This document shows, in pieces, positions 56,052 through 64,000 of a stretch of DNA of 64,000 bases. Numbering within the stretch: position 1 is the first letter of the stretch; each line of letters opens with the position of its first letter. Both the position numbers and the translations under genes were made by a program. The stretch is from assembly GCF_014648075.1 (NCBI RefSeq), contig NZ_BMQK01000002.1, positions 434,001 through 498,000 of the forward strand, in the 5' to 3' direction. The notes under the pieces were generated by a model. That model did not search any database. It saw only the letters and a program-made list of their open reading frames with translations, and was not told the origin of the DNA. This DNA comes from Streptomyces ruber (GTDB lineage Bacteria > Actinomycetota > Actinomycetes > Streptomycetales > Streptomycetaceae).

Positions 56052-56237
56052 GCGAGGTTTCTGACGACCTCCTTTCATATGAATCTACAAGACCGCCGCT
56101 CCGGCCAGGCAACTCCTTCATGGTTTCGGTGACTGACCCCGATGGGGGACACCCGGTGTACTGGCTGCGTTCCCTGCCGCCACGCTGGGCAGTACCGAAC
56201 GAACCGGACGACTCCCCAGAGAAGAAGAGAGCCGGTC

Positions 56238-57128
56238 ATGGACTTCCTTCGCCCCGCCAGCTGGGAGGAGGCGCTCGCCGCGAAGGCCGAGCACCCCACC
56301 GCCGTGCCGATCGCGGGCGGCACCGACGTGATGGTCGAGATCAACTTCGATCACCGCCGTCCCGAGTACCTCCTCGACCTGAACCGCGTCGGGGATCTGT
56401 ACGAGTGGGAGGTCGGCGAGGACCGCGTGCGGCTCGGCGCCTCGGTGCCGTACACCCGGATCATGGAGGACCTGCGGGCCGAGCTGCCGGCCCTCGCCCT
56501 CGCCTCGCACACGGTCGCCTCCCCGCAGATCCGCAACCGCGGGAGCGTGGGCGGCAACCTGGGCACCGCCTCCCCGGCCGGCGACGCCCACCCCGCGCTG
56601 CTCGCCGCGGGCGCCGAGGTCGAGGCCGAGTCCGTACGGGGCTCCCGGCGCATCCCGGTCGACGACTTCTACACCGGCGTCAAGCGCAACGCGCTCGCCC
56701 CCGACGAGCTGATCCGCGCCGTGCACGTCAGGAGGGCCGACGGCCCGCAGCAGTACGCGAAGGTCGGCACCCGCAACGCCATGGTCATCGCGGTGTGCGC
56801 CTTCGGTCTTGCGCTGCACCCGGCGACCCGGACGGTGCGTACGGGCATCGGCTCGGCCGCGCCCACGCCCGTCCGCGCCACGGTCGCCGAGGACTTCCTG
56901 AACGCGGCGCTGGAGGAAGGCGGCTTCTGGGACGACGGCCAGGCCGTCACCCCGTCCGTCGCCCGGCGCTTCGCCGAGCTGTGCGCCGCCGCCTGCGACC
57001 CGATCGACGACGTCCGCGGCACCGCGGGCTACCGCCGCCACGCGGTCGGCGTACTGGCCCGCCGCACGCTGAACTGGGCCTGGGAGGAGTACCGCGGCGC
57101 GCGCCGCGGCACGGAGGGAGCCGCCTGA
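56238..57128 (+). CDS. Xanthine dehydrogenase-type FAD-binding subunit
   Basis: 296-residue medium subunit of a molybdenum hydroxylase, passing electrons from the Fe-S subunit to FAD and NAD. ATG 56238 (MDFLRPASWEEALAAKAEHP). FAD-binding signatures are VPIAGGTDVMVEINFD and SPQIRNRGSVGGNLGTASPAGDAHPALLAAGA. Its stop overlaps the next ATG (TGATG), so the subunits are translated together. The divergent PucR-type regulator and the XdhC gene downstream favour hypoxanthine/xanthine as substrate over CO or nicotinate. Confidence 0.93.
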   Translation: MDFLRPASWEEALAAKAEHPTAVPIAGGTDVMVEINFDHRRPEYLLDLNRVGDLYEWEVGEDRVRLGASVPYTRIMEDLRAELPALALASHTVASPQIRNRGSVGGNLGTASPAGDAHPALLAAGAEVEAESVRGSRRIPVDDFYTGVKRNALAPDELIRAVHVRRADGPQQYAKVGTRNAMVIAVCAFGLALHPATRTVRTGIGSAAPTPVRATVAEDFLNAALEEGGFWDDGQAVTPSVARRFAELCAAACDPIDDVRGTAGYRRHAVGVLARRTLNWAWEEYRGARRGTEGAA

Positions 57129-57667
57129 TGCGCGTCCACTTCACCGTCAACGGCCGCCCGCAGGAGGCGGACGACGTCTGGGAGGGCGAGTCCCTGCTGT
57201 ACGTCCTGCGCGAGCGCCTCGGCCTGCCCGGCTCCAAGAACGCCTGCGAACAGGGGGAGTGCGGGTCCTGCACGGTCCGCCTGGACGGTGTGCCGGTGTG
57301 CGCGTGCCTGGTCGCGGCGGGACAGGCGGAGGGCCGCGAGGTCGTCACCGTGGAGGGGCTCGCGGAGTACGCCGGACAGCGGTCCGGGGACGGTCCGCCG
57401 CGGGCCGGGGGCACCCACTCCCAGGCCGGCGAGGACACCCGTCTCGCCCCCGTCCAGCAGGCGTTCGTCGACGCGGGCGCCGTCCAGTGCGGCTTCTGCA
57501 CCCCCGGCCTGCTCGTCGCCGCCGACGAACTGCTGGAGCGCAACCCCATGCCGGCCGACGCGGACATCCGCGAGGCACTGTCGGGCAACCTCTGCCGCTG
57601 CACCGGCTACGAGAAGATCATGGACGCGGTCCGCCTGGCGGCCGCCCGGCAGTCCGAGGGGACGTGA
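57128..57667 (+). CDS. Xanthine dehydrogenase-type [2Fe-2S] subunit
   Basis: 179-residue small subunit with two [2Fe-2S] clusters. The plant-type cluster uses CEQGECGSC with a further CACL, and the helical cluster uses CGFC near residue 120 and CRCTGY near 160. A roughly 20-residue Gly/Arg-rich loop (GQRSGDGPPRAGGTHSQAG) separates the two domains and is longer than usual. Start ATG 57128 overlaps the FAD-subunit stop; the large-subunit GTG follows two bases after its stop. Confidence 0.94.
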   Translation: MRVHFTVNGRPQEADDVWEGESLLYVLRERLGLPGSKNACEQGECGSCTVRLDGVPVCACLVAAGQAEGREVVTVEGLAEYAGQRSGDGPPRAGGTHSQAGEDTRLAPVQQAFVDAGAVQCGFCTPGLLVAADELLERNPMPADADIREALSGNLCRCTGYEKIMDAVRLAAARQSEGT

Positions 57668-57668
57668 C

Positions 57669-60086
57669 GTGACCATGGGAAGCAGGGGAACGGCAGGCCT
57701 GCCCGCCAACATCACCCACCTCACGCAGGGCGCCCGCACCAGGGGCGGCATCGGCGAGTCCACGCTGCGCCCGGACGGCACCCTCAAGGTCACCGGCGAG
57801 TTCGCGTACTCCTCCGACATGTGGCACGAGGACATGCTCTGGGGCCAGATCCTGCGCTCCCCCGTCGCCCACGCCGAGATCGTCTCGATCGACACCGCCG
57901 AGGCCCTCGCCGTGCCGGGCGTGTACGCCGTGATGACCTACGACGACCTGCCCACCGACGTGCGGCACTACGGACTGGAGATCCAGGACACCCCGGTCCT
58001 CGCCCACGGCAGGGTCCGCCACCACGGCGAACCGGTCGCCATCGTCGCCGCCGACCACCCGGAGACCGCGCGCCGCGCCGCCGCCCGGATCAGGGTCGGG
58101 TACCGCGAGCTGCCGGTGATCACGGACGAGGCGTCCGCGACCGCGCCGGACGCGGTCCTGCTCCACGAGGACCGCACGGATCACCACGCGGCCCACGTCC
58201 CCCACCCGAACATCCTCCACCGCCAGCCGATCGTGCGGGGCGACGTGGCGGAGGCCCGCCGCCGCGCCGACTTCGTGGTCGAGGGCGAGTACGTCTTCGG
58301 CATGCAGGACCAGGCGTTCCTCGGCCCCGAGTCGGGGCTCGCGGTCCCCGCCGAGGACGGCGGCGTCGACCTCTACATCGCCACCCAGTGGCTCCACTCC
58401 GACCTGCGCCAGATCGCACCCGTCCTCGGCCTCCCCCCGGAGAAGGTGCGGATGACGCTGGCGGGGGTCGGCGGGGCGTTCGGCGGCCGCGAGGACCTGT
58501 CGATGCAGATCCACGCCTGCCTGCTGGCCCTGCGCACCGGCAAACCGATCAAGATCGTCTACAACCGCTTCGAGTCCTTCTTCGGCCACGTCCACCGCCA
58601 CCCGGCGACACTGCGCTACGAGCACGGGGCGACGCGCGACGGCCGCCTGACCCACGTGAAGGCGCGCATCGTCCTGGACGGCGGCGCGTACGCCTCCGCC
58701 TCCCCGGCCGTCGTCGGCAACGCCTCCTCGCTCGGCGTCGGCCCGTACGTCGTGGACGACGTGGACATCGAGGCGCTCGCCCTCTACACCAACAACCCGC
58801 CCTGCGGCGCCATGCGCGGCTTCGGCGCGGTCCAGGCGTGCTTCGCGTACGAGGCGCAGATGGACCGCCTGGCGGACGCGGTGGGGATGGACCGGGTGGA
58901 GTTCCGGCAGCTCAACGCCATGTCGCAGGGCTCCGTCATGCCGACGGGGCAGGTGGTCGACTCCCCGGCGCCGGTGGCCGAGCTCCTGCGCCGCGTCAAG
59001 GCGATGCCCCTGCCGCCCGAGCGTCAGTGGGAGAGCAGCGAGGGCGTGGACGTACGGCAGCTCCCGGGCGGCCTGTCCAACACCACGCACGGCGAGGGCG
59101 TCGTCCGCGGGATCGGCTACGCGGTCGGGATCAAGAACGTCGGCTTCTCCGAGGGCTTCGACGACTACTCCACCGCGCGCGTGCGCATGGAGGTCGTCGG
59201 CGGCGAGCCGGTGGCGACCGTCCACACCGCGATGGCGGAGGTCGGCCAGGGCGGCGTCACCGTCCACGCGCAGATCGCCCGCACCGAGCTGGGCGTCACC
59301 CGGGTCACCATCCAGCCGGCCGACACCCGGGTCGGCTCGGCGGGTTCGACGTCCGCGTCCCGCCAGACGTACGTCACCGGCGGCGCCGTGAAGCACGCGT
59401 GCGAGCTGGTGCGCGAGAGGGTCCTGGAGCTGGGGCGCCGGAAGTTCGGCCCGTACCACCCGGCCTGGGCGACGGCCGGACTGCTCCTGGAGGGCGGCAA
59501 GGTCGTCACCGACGCCGGAGAGGCGCTGGCCGACCTGGCGGACGTGCTCGGGGACGAGGCCGTCGAGATCGAGCGGGAGTGGCGGCACCGGCCCACCGAG
59601 CCGTTCGACCCGCGCACCGGCCAGGGCAGGGGGCACGTGCAGTACTCCTTCGCCGCGCACCGCGCCGTCGTCGAGGTCGACACGGAGCTCGGCCTGGTCA
59701 AGGTGATCGAACTTGCCTGCGCCCAGGACGTCGGCAAGGCGCTCAACCCGCTGTCGGTGATCGGCCAGATCCAGGGCGGCACGACGCAGGGCCTGGGCAT
59801 CGCGGTCATGGAGGAGATCGTGGTCGACCCGCGCACGGCGAAGGTCCGGAACCCGTCCTTCACCGATTACCTCATCCCCACCATCCTCGACACGCCGACC
59901 ATGCCGGTGGACGTGCTCGAACTCGCCGACGACCACGCCCCGTACGGGCTGCGCGGCATCGGCGAGGCGCCCACCCTGTCGTCCACCCCGGCCGTCCTCG
60001 CGGCGATCCGGGACGCGACGGGGCTGGAGCTGAACAGGACGCCGGTACGGCCGGAACACCTGACGGGAACGGACACGGGCACGTAG
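57669..60086 (+). CDS. Xanthine dehydrogenase-type molybdopterin large subunit
   Basis: 805-residue catalytic subunit. GTG 57669 is preferred since GAGGGG lies seven bases before it; ATG 57675 is the alternative. Molybdopterin-contacting motifs: VGGAFGGREDLSMQ near residue 270, GAMRGFGAVQACFAYEAQMD near 380, and the active-site Glu in LRGIGEAPTLSSTPAV near 765. Third gene of a co-translated set. Substrate probably hypoxanthine/xanthine by context; aldehyde oxidase-like members cannot be excluded from sequence alone. Confidence 0.94.
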   Translation: MTMGSRGTAGLPANITHLTQGARTRGGIGESTLRPDGTLKVTGEFAYSSDMWHEDMLWGQILRSPVAHAEIVSIDTAEALAVPGVYAVMTYDDLPTDVRHYGLEIQDTPVLAHGRVRHHGEPVAIVAADHPETARRAAARIRVGYRELPVITDEASATAPDAVLLHEDRTDHHAAHVPHPNILHRQPIVRGDVAEARRRADFVVEGEYVFGMQDQAFLGPESGLAVPAEDGGVDLYIATQWLHSDLRQIAPVLGLPPEKVRMTLAGVGGAFGGREDLSMQIHACLLALRTGKPIKIVYNRFESFFGHVHRHPATLRYEHGATRDGRLTHVKARIVLDGGAYASASPAVVGNASSLGVGPYVVDDVDIEALALYTNNPPCGAMRGFGAVQACFAYEAQMDRLADAVGMDRVEFRQLNAMSQGSVMPTGQVVDSPAPVAELLRRVKAMPLPPERQWESSEGVDVRQLPGGLSNTTHGEGVVRGIGYAVGIKNVGFSEGFDDYSTARVRMEVVGGEPVATVHTAMAEVGQGGVTVHAQIARTELGVTRVTIQPADTRVGSAGSTSASRQTYVTGGAVKHACELVRERVLELGRRKFGPYHPAWATAGLLLEGGKVVTDAGEALADLADVLGDEAVEIEREWRHRPTEPFDPRTGQGRGHVQYSFAAHRAVVEVDTELGLVKVIELACAQDVGKALNPLSVIGQIQGGTTQGLGIAVMEEIVVDPRTAKVRNPSFTDYLIPTILDTPTMPVDVLELADDHAPYGLRGIGEAPTLSSTPAVLAAIRDATGLELNRTPVRPEHLTGTDTGT

Positions 60087-60168
60087 GCGGTGGCTCTGGG
60101 TACCCGATCCCTCCCCCCGTCGCAGGCACCGTCCGACCGCCGTCCGAGGAGACCGAGGAGACCGAGAG

Positions 60169-61320
60169 ATGCTGGACATCGCCGCAGAACTGCACCGGTG
60201 GGCGGCGCAGGGACGCGAGTTCGCCGTGGCCACGGTGGTGGCCGTCGGCGGCAGCGCACCGCGCCGGCCCGGCGCCGCGCTCGCGGTGGACACCGAGGGC
60301 ACGGTGATCGGTTCGGTGTCCGGCGGCTGTGTGGAGGGCGCCGTCTACGACCTGTGCACCCAGGCACTCCAGGACGGCGACCCGGTCCTCCAACGGTTCG
60401 GCTACAGCGACGAGGACGCCTTCGCGGTCGGCCTGACCTGCGGTGGCGTCATCGACATCCTGGTCACGCCGGTACGGTCCGGGGACCCGGCCCGCCCGGT
60501 CCTGACCGCCGCCCTGTCCGCCGCCGCCCGCGGCGAGGCGGCGGCGCTGGCGAGGATCGTCTCGGGCCCGGCGGACCTGCTCGGCCGGGCGGTGCTGGTC
60601 CGCGGGGACGGCTCGTACGAGGGCGGCTTCGGCGACCGTCCGGCACTGGACCGTACGGTGCGGGGCGAGGCCGCCGCCTTCCTGGCGGCCGGGCGCACCG
60701 GCACGCTGGAGGTGGGGGAGGGGGGCTCGCGGTGCGGGCAGCCGCTGACGGTCCTGGTCGAGTCCTCGGTCCCGCCGCCCCGCATGATCGTCTTCGGCGC
60801 GATCGACTTCGCGTCGGCGCTGGTCCGCGTCGGCACGTTCCTCGGCTACCGCGTGACGGTGTGCGACGCCCGCCCGGTGTTCGCGACGCCGGCCCGTTTC
60901 CCGGAGGCGGACGAGGTGGTGGTCGAGTGGCCGCACCGGTACCTGGAGGGCACGGAGGTGGACGCCCGGACGGTGCTGTGCGTGCTGACCCACGACGCCA
61001 AGTTCGACGTACCGCTGCTGAAGCGCGCACTGCGGCTGCCGGTGGCGTACGTGGGCGCGATGGGCTCCCGCCGCACCCACCTGGACCGCACCGCCCGGCT
61101 GCGCGAGGAGGGCGTGACGGAACGGGAACTGGCCGGGCTCAGGTCCCCGATCGGCCTCGACCTCGGCGCCCGCACACCGGAGGAGACGGCCCTGTCCATC
61201 GCCGCGGAGATCGTGGCGGCACGCCACGGGGGCAGCGGAGCACCGTTGAGGGGGGCGCACACGCCGATCCACCATGACGCGGTGCCTGCGAGGGCGGGGC
61301 GGGCGGGGGTGGTGGCCTGA
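60169..61320 (+). CDS. xdhC: XdhC-family molybdenum cofactor maturation protein
   Basis: 383-residue protein that loads sulfurated molybdenum cofactor into xanthine dehydrogenase. N-terminal domain VATVVAVGGSAPRRPGAALAVD and IGSVSGGCVEGAVYD with LTCGGVIDILV; C-terminal Rossmann-like domain PPRMIVFGAIDFASALVRVGTFLGYRVTVCDARPVFA, then VAYVGAMGSRRTHLDR and SPIGLDLGARTPEETALSIAAEIVAARHG. Lies 82 bases after the large subunit, in the same operon. Confidence 0.93.
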   Translation: MLDIAAELHRWAAQGREFAVATVVAVGGSAPRRPGAALAVDTEGTVIGSVSGGCVEGAVYDLCTQALQDGDPVLQRFGYSDEDAFAVGLTCGGVIDILVTPVRSGDPARPVLTAALSAAARGEAAALARIVSGPADLLGRAVLVRGDGSYEGGFGDRPALDRTVRGEAAAFLAAGRTGTLEVGEGGSRCGQPLTVLVESSVPPPRMIVFGAIDFASALVRVGTFLGYRVTVCDARPVFATPARFPEADEVVVEWPHRYLEGTEVDARTVLCVLTHDAKFDVPLLKRALRLPVAYVGAMGSRRTHLDRTARLREEGVTERELAGLRSPIGLDLGARTPEETALSIAAEIVAARHGGSGAPLRGAHTPIHHDAVPARAGRAGVVA

Positions 61321-61322
61321 GC

Positions 61323-61354
61323 CCCCCGGAACCCCGGGGGAACCGGATCCGGTT
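61323..61354. terminator. Convergent terminator region
   Basis: CCCCCGG-AACC-CCGGGGG (61323-61340) is a 7-bp stem, directly followed by the perfect 14-base palindrome AACCGGATCCGGTT (61341-61354), between xdhC (+) and the methionine aminopeptidase gene (-). Confidence 0.65.
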
Positions 61355-62136
61355 CAGGGCCGTGCCCGCTTCGGCAGGGTGAGGATTTCGGCTCCCTCCT
61401 CGGTGATGGCGATCGTGTGCTCGCTGTGTGCCGTCCGGCAGCCCGTCGCGCTGCGGAGCGTCCACCCGTCGGCGTCGGTGACGAGCTCGGCGGTGTCCGC
61501 CATGATCCACGGCTCCAGGGCCAGCAGCAGCCCGGGGCGCAGCTTGTACCCGCGGCCGGGCCGCCCGGTGTTCGCGACGTGCGGGTCCTGGTGCATCGTC
61601 GATCCGATGCCGTGACCGCCGAACTCGGTGTTGACCGGGTATCCCGCCTCGCTGAGGACGGTGCCGATGGCATGGGAGATGTCGCCGATGCGGGCCCCGG
61701 GCCCGGCGGCGGCGATCCCCGCGGCCAGCGCGCGCTCGGTGGTGCTGATCAGCGCGACGCTCTCCGGGGGCCTCGTGTCGCCGACGAGGAAGCTGATGGC
61801 GGCGTCCGCGGCGACCCCGCCCTTGGAGACGGCGAGGTCGAGGGTCAGCAGATCGCCGTCGGCGAGCGTGCGGTCGTACGGGCGGCCGTGGAGTACGGCG
61901 TCGTTGACGGCCGTGCAGATGTAGTGGCCGAACGGGCCCCGTCCGAAGGACGGCGCGTAGTCGACGTAGCAGGACCGCGCCCCCGCCCCGACGATCATTT
62001 CCTTGGCCCATCGGTCGATGTCCAGGAGGTTCGTGCCGACCGTGCTGCGGCTCCTCAGCGTCTGCAGGATGTCGGCGACCAGGGCGCCGGTGTCCCGTGC
62101 CCGGGCCAGCAGGGTGGGGTTCAGGATTTCGATCAT
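61354..62136 (-). CDS. map: Type I methionine aminopeptidase (extra copy, separately regulated)
   Basis: 260-residue metallopeptidase removing N-terminal Met from new proteins. ATG 62136 follows AAGGA. The metal ligands are visible: two Asp in DLAVSKGGVAADAAISF (the second position reads AADA), His in EFGGHGIGSTMH, Glu in LALEPWIMAD and Glu in HSEHTIAI. Length is that of a basic type Ia enzyme without zinc-finger tail. The housekeeping copy of streptomycetes normally sits with secY/adk, so this is probably an additional one. A strong palindrome covers its likely promoter, suggesting inducible expression. Confidence 0.9.
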   Translation of the reverse strand: MIEILNPTLLARARDTGALVADILQTLRSRSTVGTNLLDIDRWAKEMIVGAGARSCYVDYAPSFGRGPFGHYICTAVNDAVLHGRPYDRTLADGDLLTLDLAVSKGGVAADAAISFLVGDTRPPESVALISTTERALAAGIAAAGPGARIGDISHAIGTVLSEAGYPVNTEFGGHGIGSTMHQDPHVANTGRPGRGYKLRPGLLLALEPWIMADTAELVTDADGWTLRSATGCRTAHSEHTIAITEEGAEILTLPKRARP

Positions 62137-62164
62137 GGGGCGTCCTTCGCGCGCTGCCAATAAC

Positions 62165-62190
62165 AATACCGGTCTTACTATACCGGTATT
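62165..62190. promoter_or_regulatory. Palindromic operator over the map promoter
   Basis: AATACCGGT (62165-62173) and ACCGGTATT (62182-62190) form a perfect 9-bp inverted repeat with an 8-base spacer. On the minus strand the spacer reads ATAGTAAG, so TATAGT overlaps the repeat as a -10. A TetR- or MarR-type repressor would block this promoter. The binding regulator is not evident in the window. Confidence 0.65.
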
Positions 62191-62257
62191 AGAATCGGCG
62201 CGCGCTTCCCTGCCGGGCCGGGGAGGGGCGCTGAACGCCCCGACCCGCGCTCGACGG

Positions 62258-62617
62258 TCAGTGCACCTGGTGCGGCACGGCGAGGACGAGGGAGGCGGCG
62301 GCCAGGGCCAGGTAGCCGCCGGGGAACGCGATGTTGTGGTAGACGCCGGCGCGGACGTGTGCCGCGACGGCGCCGGTGAAGAAGAGCACCAGCCCGGCCG
62401 CGGCGGCGACGCCGACGACCGGGACGCCCAGCAGCCCGAGCAGCAGTCCGGCGGCGCCCGCGGCCTTGAGGGCGGCGAGCCACGGGAGCCAGGTGAGCGG
62501 GACGCCCACCTCGGCGGAGTTGGCGAGGACGAACCGGGCCCCGGCGAGATCCGCGACGGCGATCCCCGCGTTGGCCAGGACCGTGAGGACGGTGATGAGG
62601 ACGTATGCGGTGACCAT
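62258..62617 (-). CDS. DoxX-family membrane protein
   Basis: 119-residue protein with four hydrophobic helices: VTAYVLITVLTVLANAGIAV, WLPWLAALKAAGAAGLLLGLL, VVGVAAAAGLVLFFTGAVAAHV and YLALAAASLVLAV. The KAAGAAGLLLGL and GAVAAHVRAGVYHN phrases are typical of the DoxX/SURF4-like family. Start ATG 62617. Function of the family is unclear; links to redox balance have been made. No coupled neighbours. Confidence 0.82.
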   Translation of the reverse strand: MVTAYVLITVLTVLANAGIAVADLAGARFVLANSAEVGVPLTWLPWLAALKAAGAAGLLLGLLGVPVVGVAAAAGLVLFFTGAVAAHVRAGVYHNIAFPGGYLALAAASLVLAVPHQVH

Positions 62618-62826
62618 GGGCGGCGTGCCTCGCTTCCGGCTGTCGCGGGCGGATGCGGAGTGCGCCGGCGGGCTCCGCGCGCTCACCGCCGCACAGGGCC
62701 GCACCGGACCGAGGTGTCCGCTCAGCTTTCCCGCCGCCCCGCGGTGACGTCCACCGGCCACGGTCGATGTCCGGCCGGGAAGCGGCAGCCGGGCCGTCCT
62801 CGTAGGCGGCCGGCCGTCGCGGCCGC

Positions 62827-63264
62827 CTACGGCCGCAGCAGCCGGTCCACGGCCCGGCCGAACATCCACCGGGCCGCCCACTTCAGGGGACGGTCGAGGA
62901 GCGGCGGCAGGAAGCGCGGCGACAGCTCCTCCCGCCACACCGCCCGTGCCCCGCCGGCGCCGTGCGGGCGGACCTCGATCTCCGCCCAGCCCCGGACGAG
63001 GCCGCCCCGCTTCTCCAGGCGGCACCGGGCGGGACCGCCCGGTGCGGGCGGCTCCCACACGACCACCTCCATCGGGTCGTCGAAGCCCAGCGGGCCGGCG
63101 CCCGTGCGGCCCACGAAGGCCGTGCCCGCGCGCGTGGGCGGCGGGGTCAGGACGGTGATCCGGGTCAGCGGGACCACGTCTGCGTGACGTTCCCAGTCCG
63201 TGAGCCGGCGCCAGGCCTCGTCGACGGGCAGGGGGGTGACGCGTGCGAGAGCGAAGAGGGCCAC
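62827..63264 (-). CDS. SRPBCC (polyketide cyclase/dehydrase-like) family protein
   Basis: 145 residues from GTG 63264; TACGAT lies six bases before it, so probably leaderless. It has the helix-grip START-like order: N-terminal strand LFALARVTPLPVDEAWRRLTDWERHADVV, then TRITVLTPPPTRAGTAFVGRTG, GGPARCRLEKRGGLVRGWAEIEV strands and a long C-terminal helix region PLKWAARWMFGRAVDRLL. Single domain with a hydrophobic cavity; ligand or reaction unknown. Confidence 0.82.
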   Translation of the reverse strand: MALFALARVTPLPVDEAWRRLTDWERHADVVPLTRITVLTPPPTRAGTAFVGRTGAGPLGFDDPMEVVVWEPPAPGGPARCRLEKRGGLVRGWAEIEVRPHGAGGARAVWREELSPRFLPPLLDRPLKWAARWMFGRAVDRLLRP

Positions 63265-63365
63265 GAGGGGATCGTAGGCCCCGGCCCGGGCGGCAGGGCG
63301 TACGGCGGATGTGGTGCACGGGTCTTGTTGCGGCATCTGGATCTTCCCTAGGTTGGGCCCGGGAT

Positions 63366-63378
63366 GGAAGCGCTTTCT
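63366..63378. promoter_or_regulatory. LacI-type operator upstream of the sugar-binding lipoprotein gene
   Basis: GGAAGCGCTTTCT, identical on 13 bases to the site at 22561-22573 (opposite strand), lies 35 bases before the ABC binding-protein start. This couples the sugar transporter to a LacI repressor. Confidence 0.8.
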
Positions 63379-63413
63379 CGCGCGTGCGCTCTAGCGGAAG
63401 AGGTGACTCGTCC

Positions 63414-64000
63414 ATGCCCGGAAACACCGGAGACAGGACAAGGACGTCCCGGGCGTCCCGCGCGGCGGCCGCCGCGTTCGCCCTCTGCGCGGTGCTCACC
63501 GGCTGCTCCGGTGCGGAGGACGAGGCGACCGGCACGGACGGCACGGTCGTGCTGCGCTACACCTGGTGGGGCAACCAGGACAGGGCGGCGAGAACCGAGG
63601 CCGCGCTCGACCTCTTCGAGAAGAAGCACCCGGGCATCGAGGTGCAGACCTCGTTCTCCGGCTACGACGCCTACAAGCAGAAGCTGGCCACCCAGGCCGC
63701 CGGCGGCGACGCCCCCGACGTCATGCAGCTCGACTACCGCATGATCGACCAGTACGCGACCGGCGGGGTCCTGCTCGACCTCGCCGGACCGGAGCCGCAG
63801 GCGGTGCTGGACACGAGCGAGTTCGACCAGGGGCTCCTCGGCACCGGCCGGATCGACGGCAGGCTGTACGCGGTCCCGCAGGGACGCGGCACCGAGACGG
63901 TCGTGTACGACACCGAGCAGTGGGAGGCCGCCGGTGTCGCGCCGCCCCGCGCGGGCTGGACCTGGAGCGAGTGGGCCGACACCATGCGGCAGCTGGCCGA
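63414..64000 (+). CDS. ABC transporter sugar-binding lipoprotein (cut by window edge)
   Basis: ATG 63414 after AGAGGTGA; the frame is open to base 64000, giving 195 residues of the N-terminus. Lipoprotein signal with lipobox LTGC (C31). The mature part starts VVLRYTWWGNQDRAARTEAALDLFEKKHPGIEVQTSFSGYDAYKQKLATQAAGGDAPDVMQLD, the classic opening of family 1 extracellular solute-binding proteins that carry sugars or oligosaccharides. Permease and ATPase genes would follow outside the window. A LacI-type operator upstream indicates sugar induction. Confidence 0.93.
   Translation, partial: MPGNTGDRTRTSRASRAAAAAFALCAVLTGCSGAEDEATGTDGTVVLRYTWWGNQDRAARTEAALDLFEKKHPGIEVQTSFSGYDAYKQKLATQAAGGDAPDVMQLDYRMIDQYATGGVLLDLAGPEPQAVLDTSEFDQGLLGTGRIDGRLYAVPQGRGTETVVYDTEQWEAAGVAPPRAGWTWSEWADTMRQLA

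Noticed and set aside
57618..60302. 894-codon minus-strand open frame across the xanthine dehydrogenase large subunit
   Set aside because: The plus strand has catalytic motifs throughout; the antisense product has none and mirrors codon bias.

Overview
The window is typical Streptomyces chromosome. Base composition is very GC-rich with G/C at nearly every third codon position. GTG starts are frequent and several genes look leaderless. Gene content is actinobacterial: AldO-type alditol oxidase, an Ada-AlkA fusion, a DUF2637 protein, a PucR-linked xanthine dehydrogenase and a Cys-containing sulfur leader peptide. I see no rRNA, tRNA, CRISPR array, prophage or complete IS element. Both ends cut genes: cysH on the left, an ABC sugar-binding lipoprotein on the right.

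Layout. 1-3020: minus-strand sulfur assimilation operon (leader peptide, sulfite reductase, an inserted repeat that creates a small coupled ORF, a zinc-ribbon protein, cysH). 3113-8346: acetyltransferase, secreted protein, GAF regulator and an AidB-like acyl-CoA dehydrogenase. 8428-17137: the most interesting part, a five-gene minus-strand operon that makes L-2,3-diaminopropionate (sbnA, sbnB), carries a SyrP-like Fe/2-oxoglutarate hydroxylase, and encodes a Pls/PosA-type (epsilon-polylysine-like) synthetase split into an A-T protein and a T-membrane protein. About 1.2 kb of non-coding DNA precedes it, then a BrkB membrane protein.

19498-27072: small regulators, a VOC protein, a 135-bp tandem duplication, a LacI regulator beside a carboxylesterase, homocysteine methyltransferase, and a small set of an XRE-lipocalin protein and a PD-(D/E)XK-like protein. 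27135-38070: secreted and sugar-related enzymes (GH43-like with ricin-type lectin domain, PEP mutase-like enzyme, Tat-exported PHP phosphoesterase with a His-rich tail, GH2 beta-galactosidase, berberine-bridge-type oxidase, AldO). 38176-46924: kinase-like protein, radical SAM enzyme with atypical cysteine spacing, a CBM2 protein without signal peptide, rsgA with a 23-codon upstream ORF, the alkylation repair pair Ada-AlkA and Ogt, and a PP2C-like protein.

47002-54059: pyruvate:quinone oxidoreductase, HATPase protein, DUF2637 protein, an iron-boxed FhuF-like reductase divergent from a GntR regulator, a minisatellite and a TPR-like protein. 54212-61320: PucR divergent from a three-subunit xanthine dehydrogenase-type enzyme plus XdhC. 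61354-64000: a second-type methionine aminopeptidase under a strong palindrome, DoxX and SRPBCC proteins, and the start of a LacI-controlled sugar ABC system whose operator is identical to the one beside the LacI gene at 21339-22523. All identifications are by reading motifs; no database search was run.
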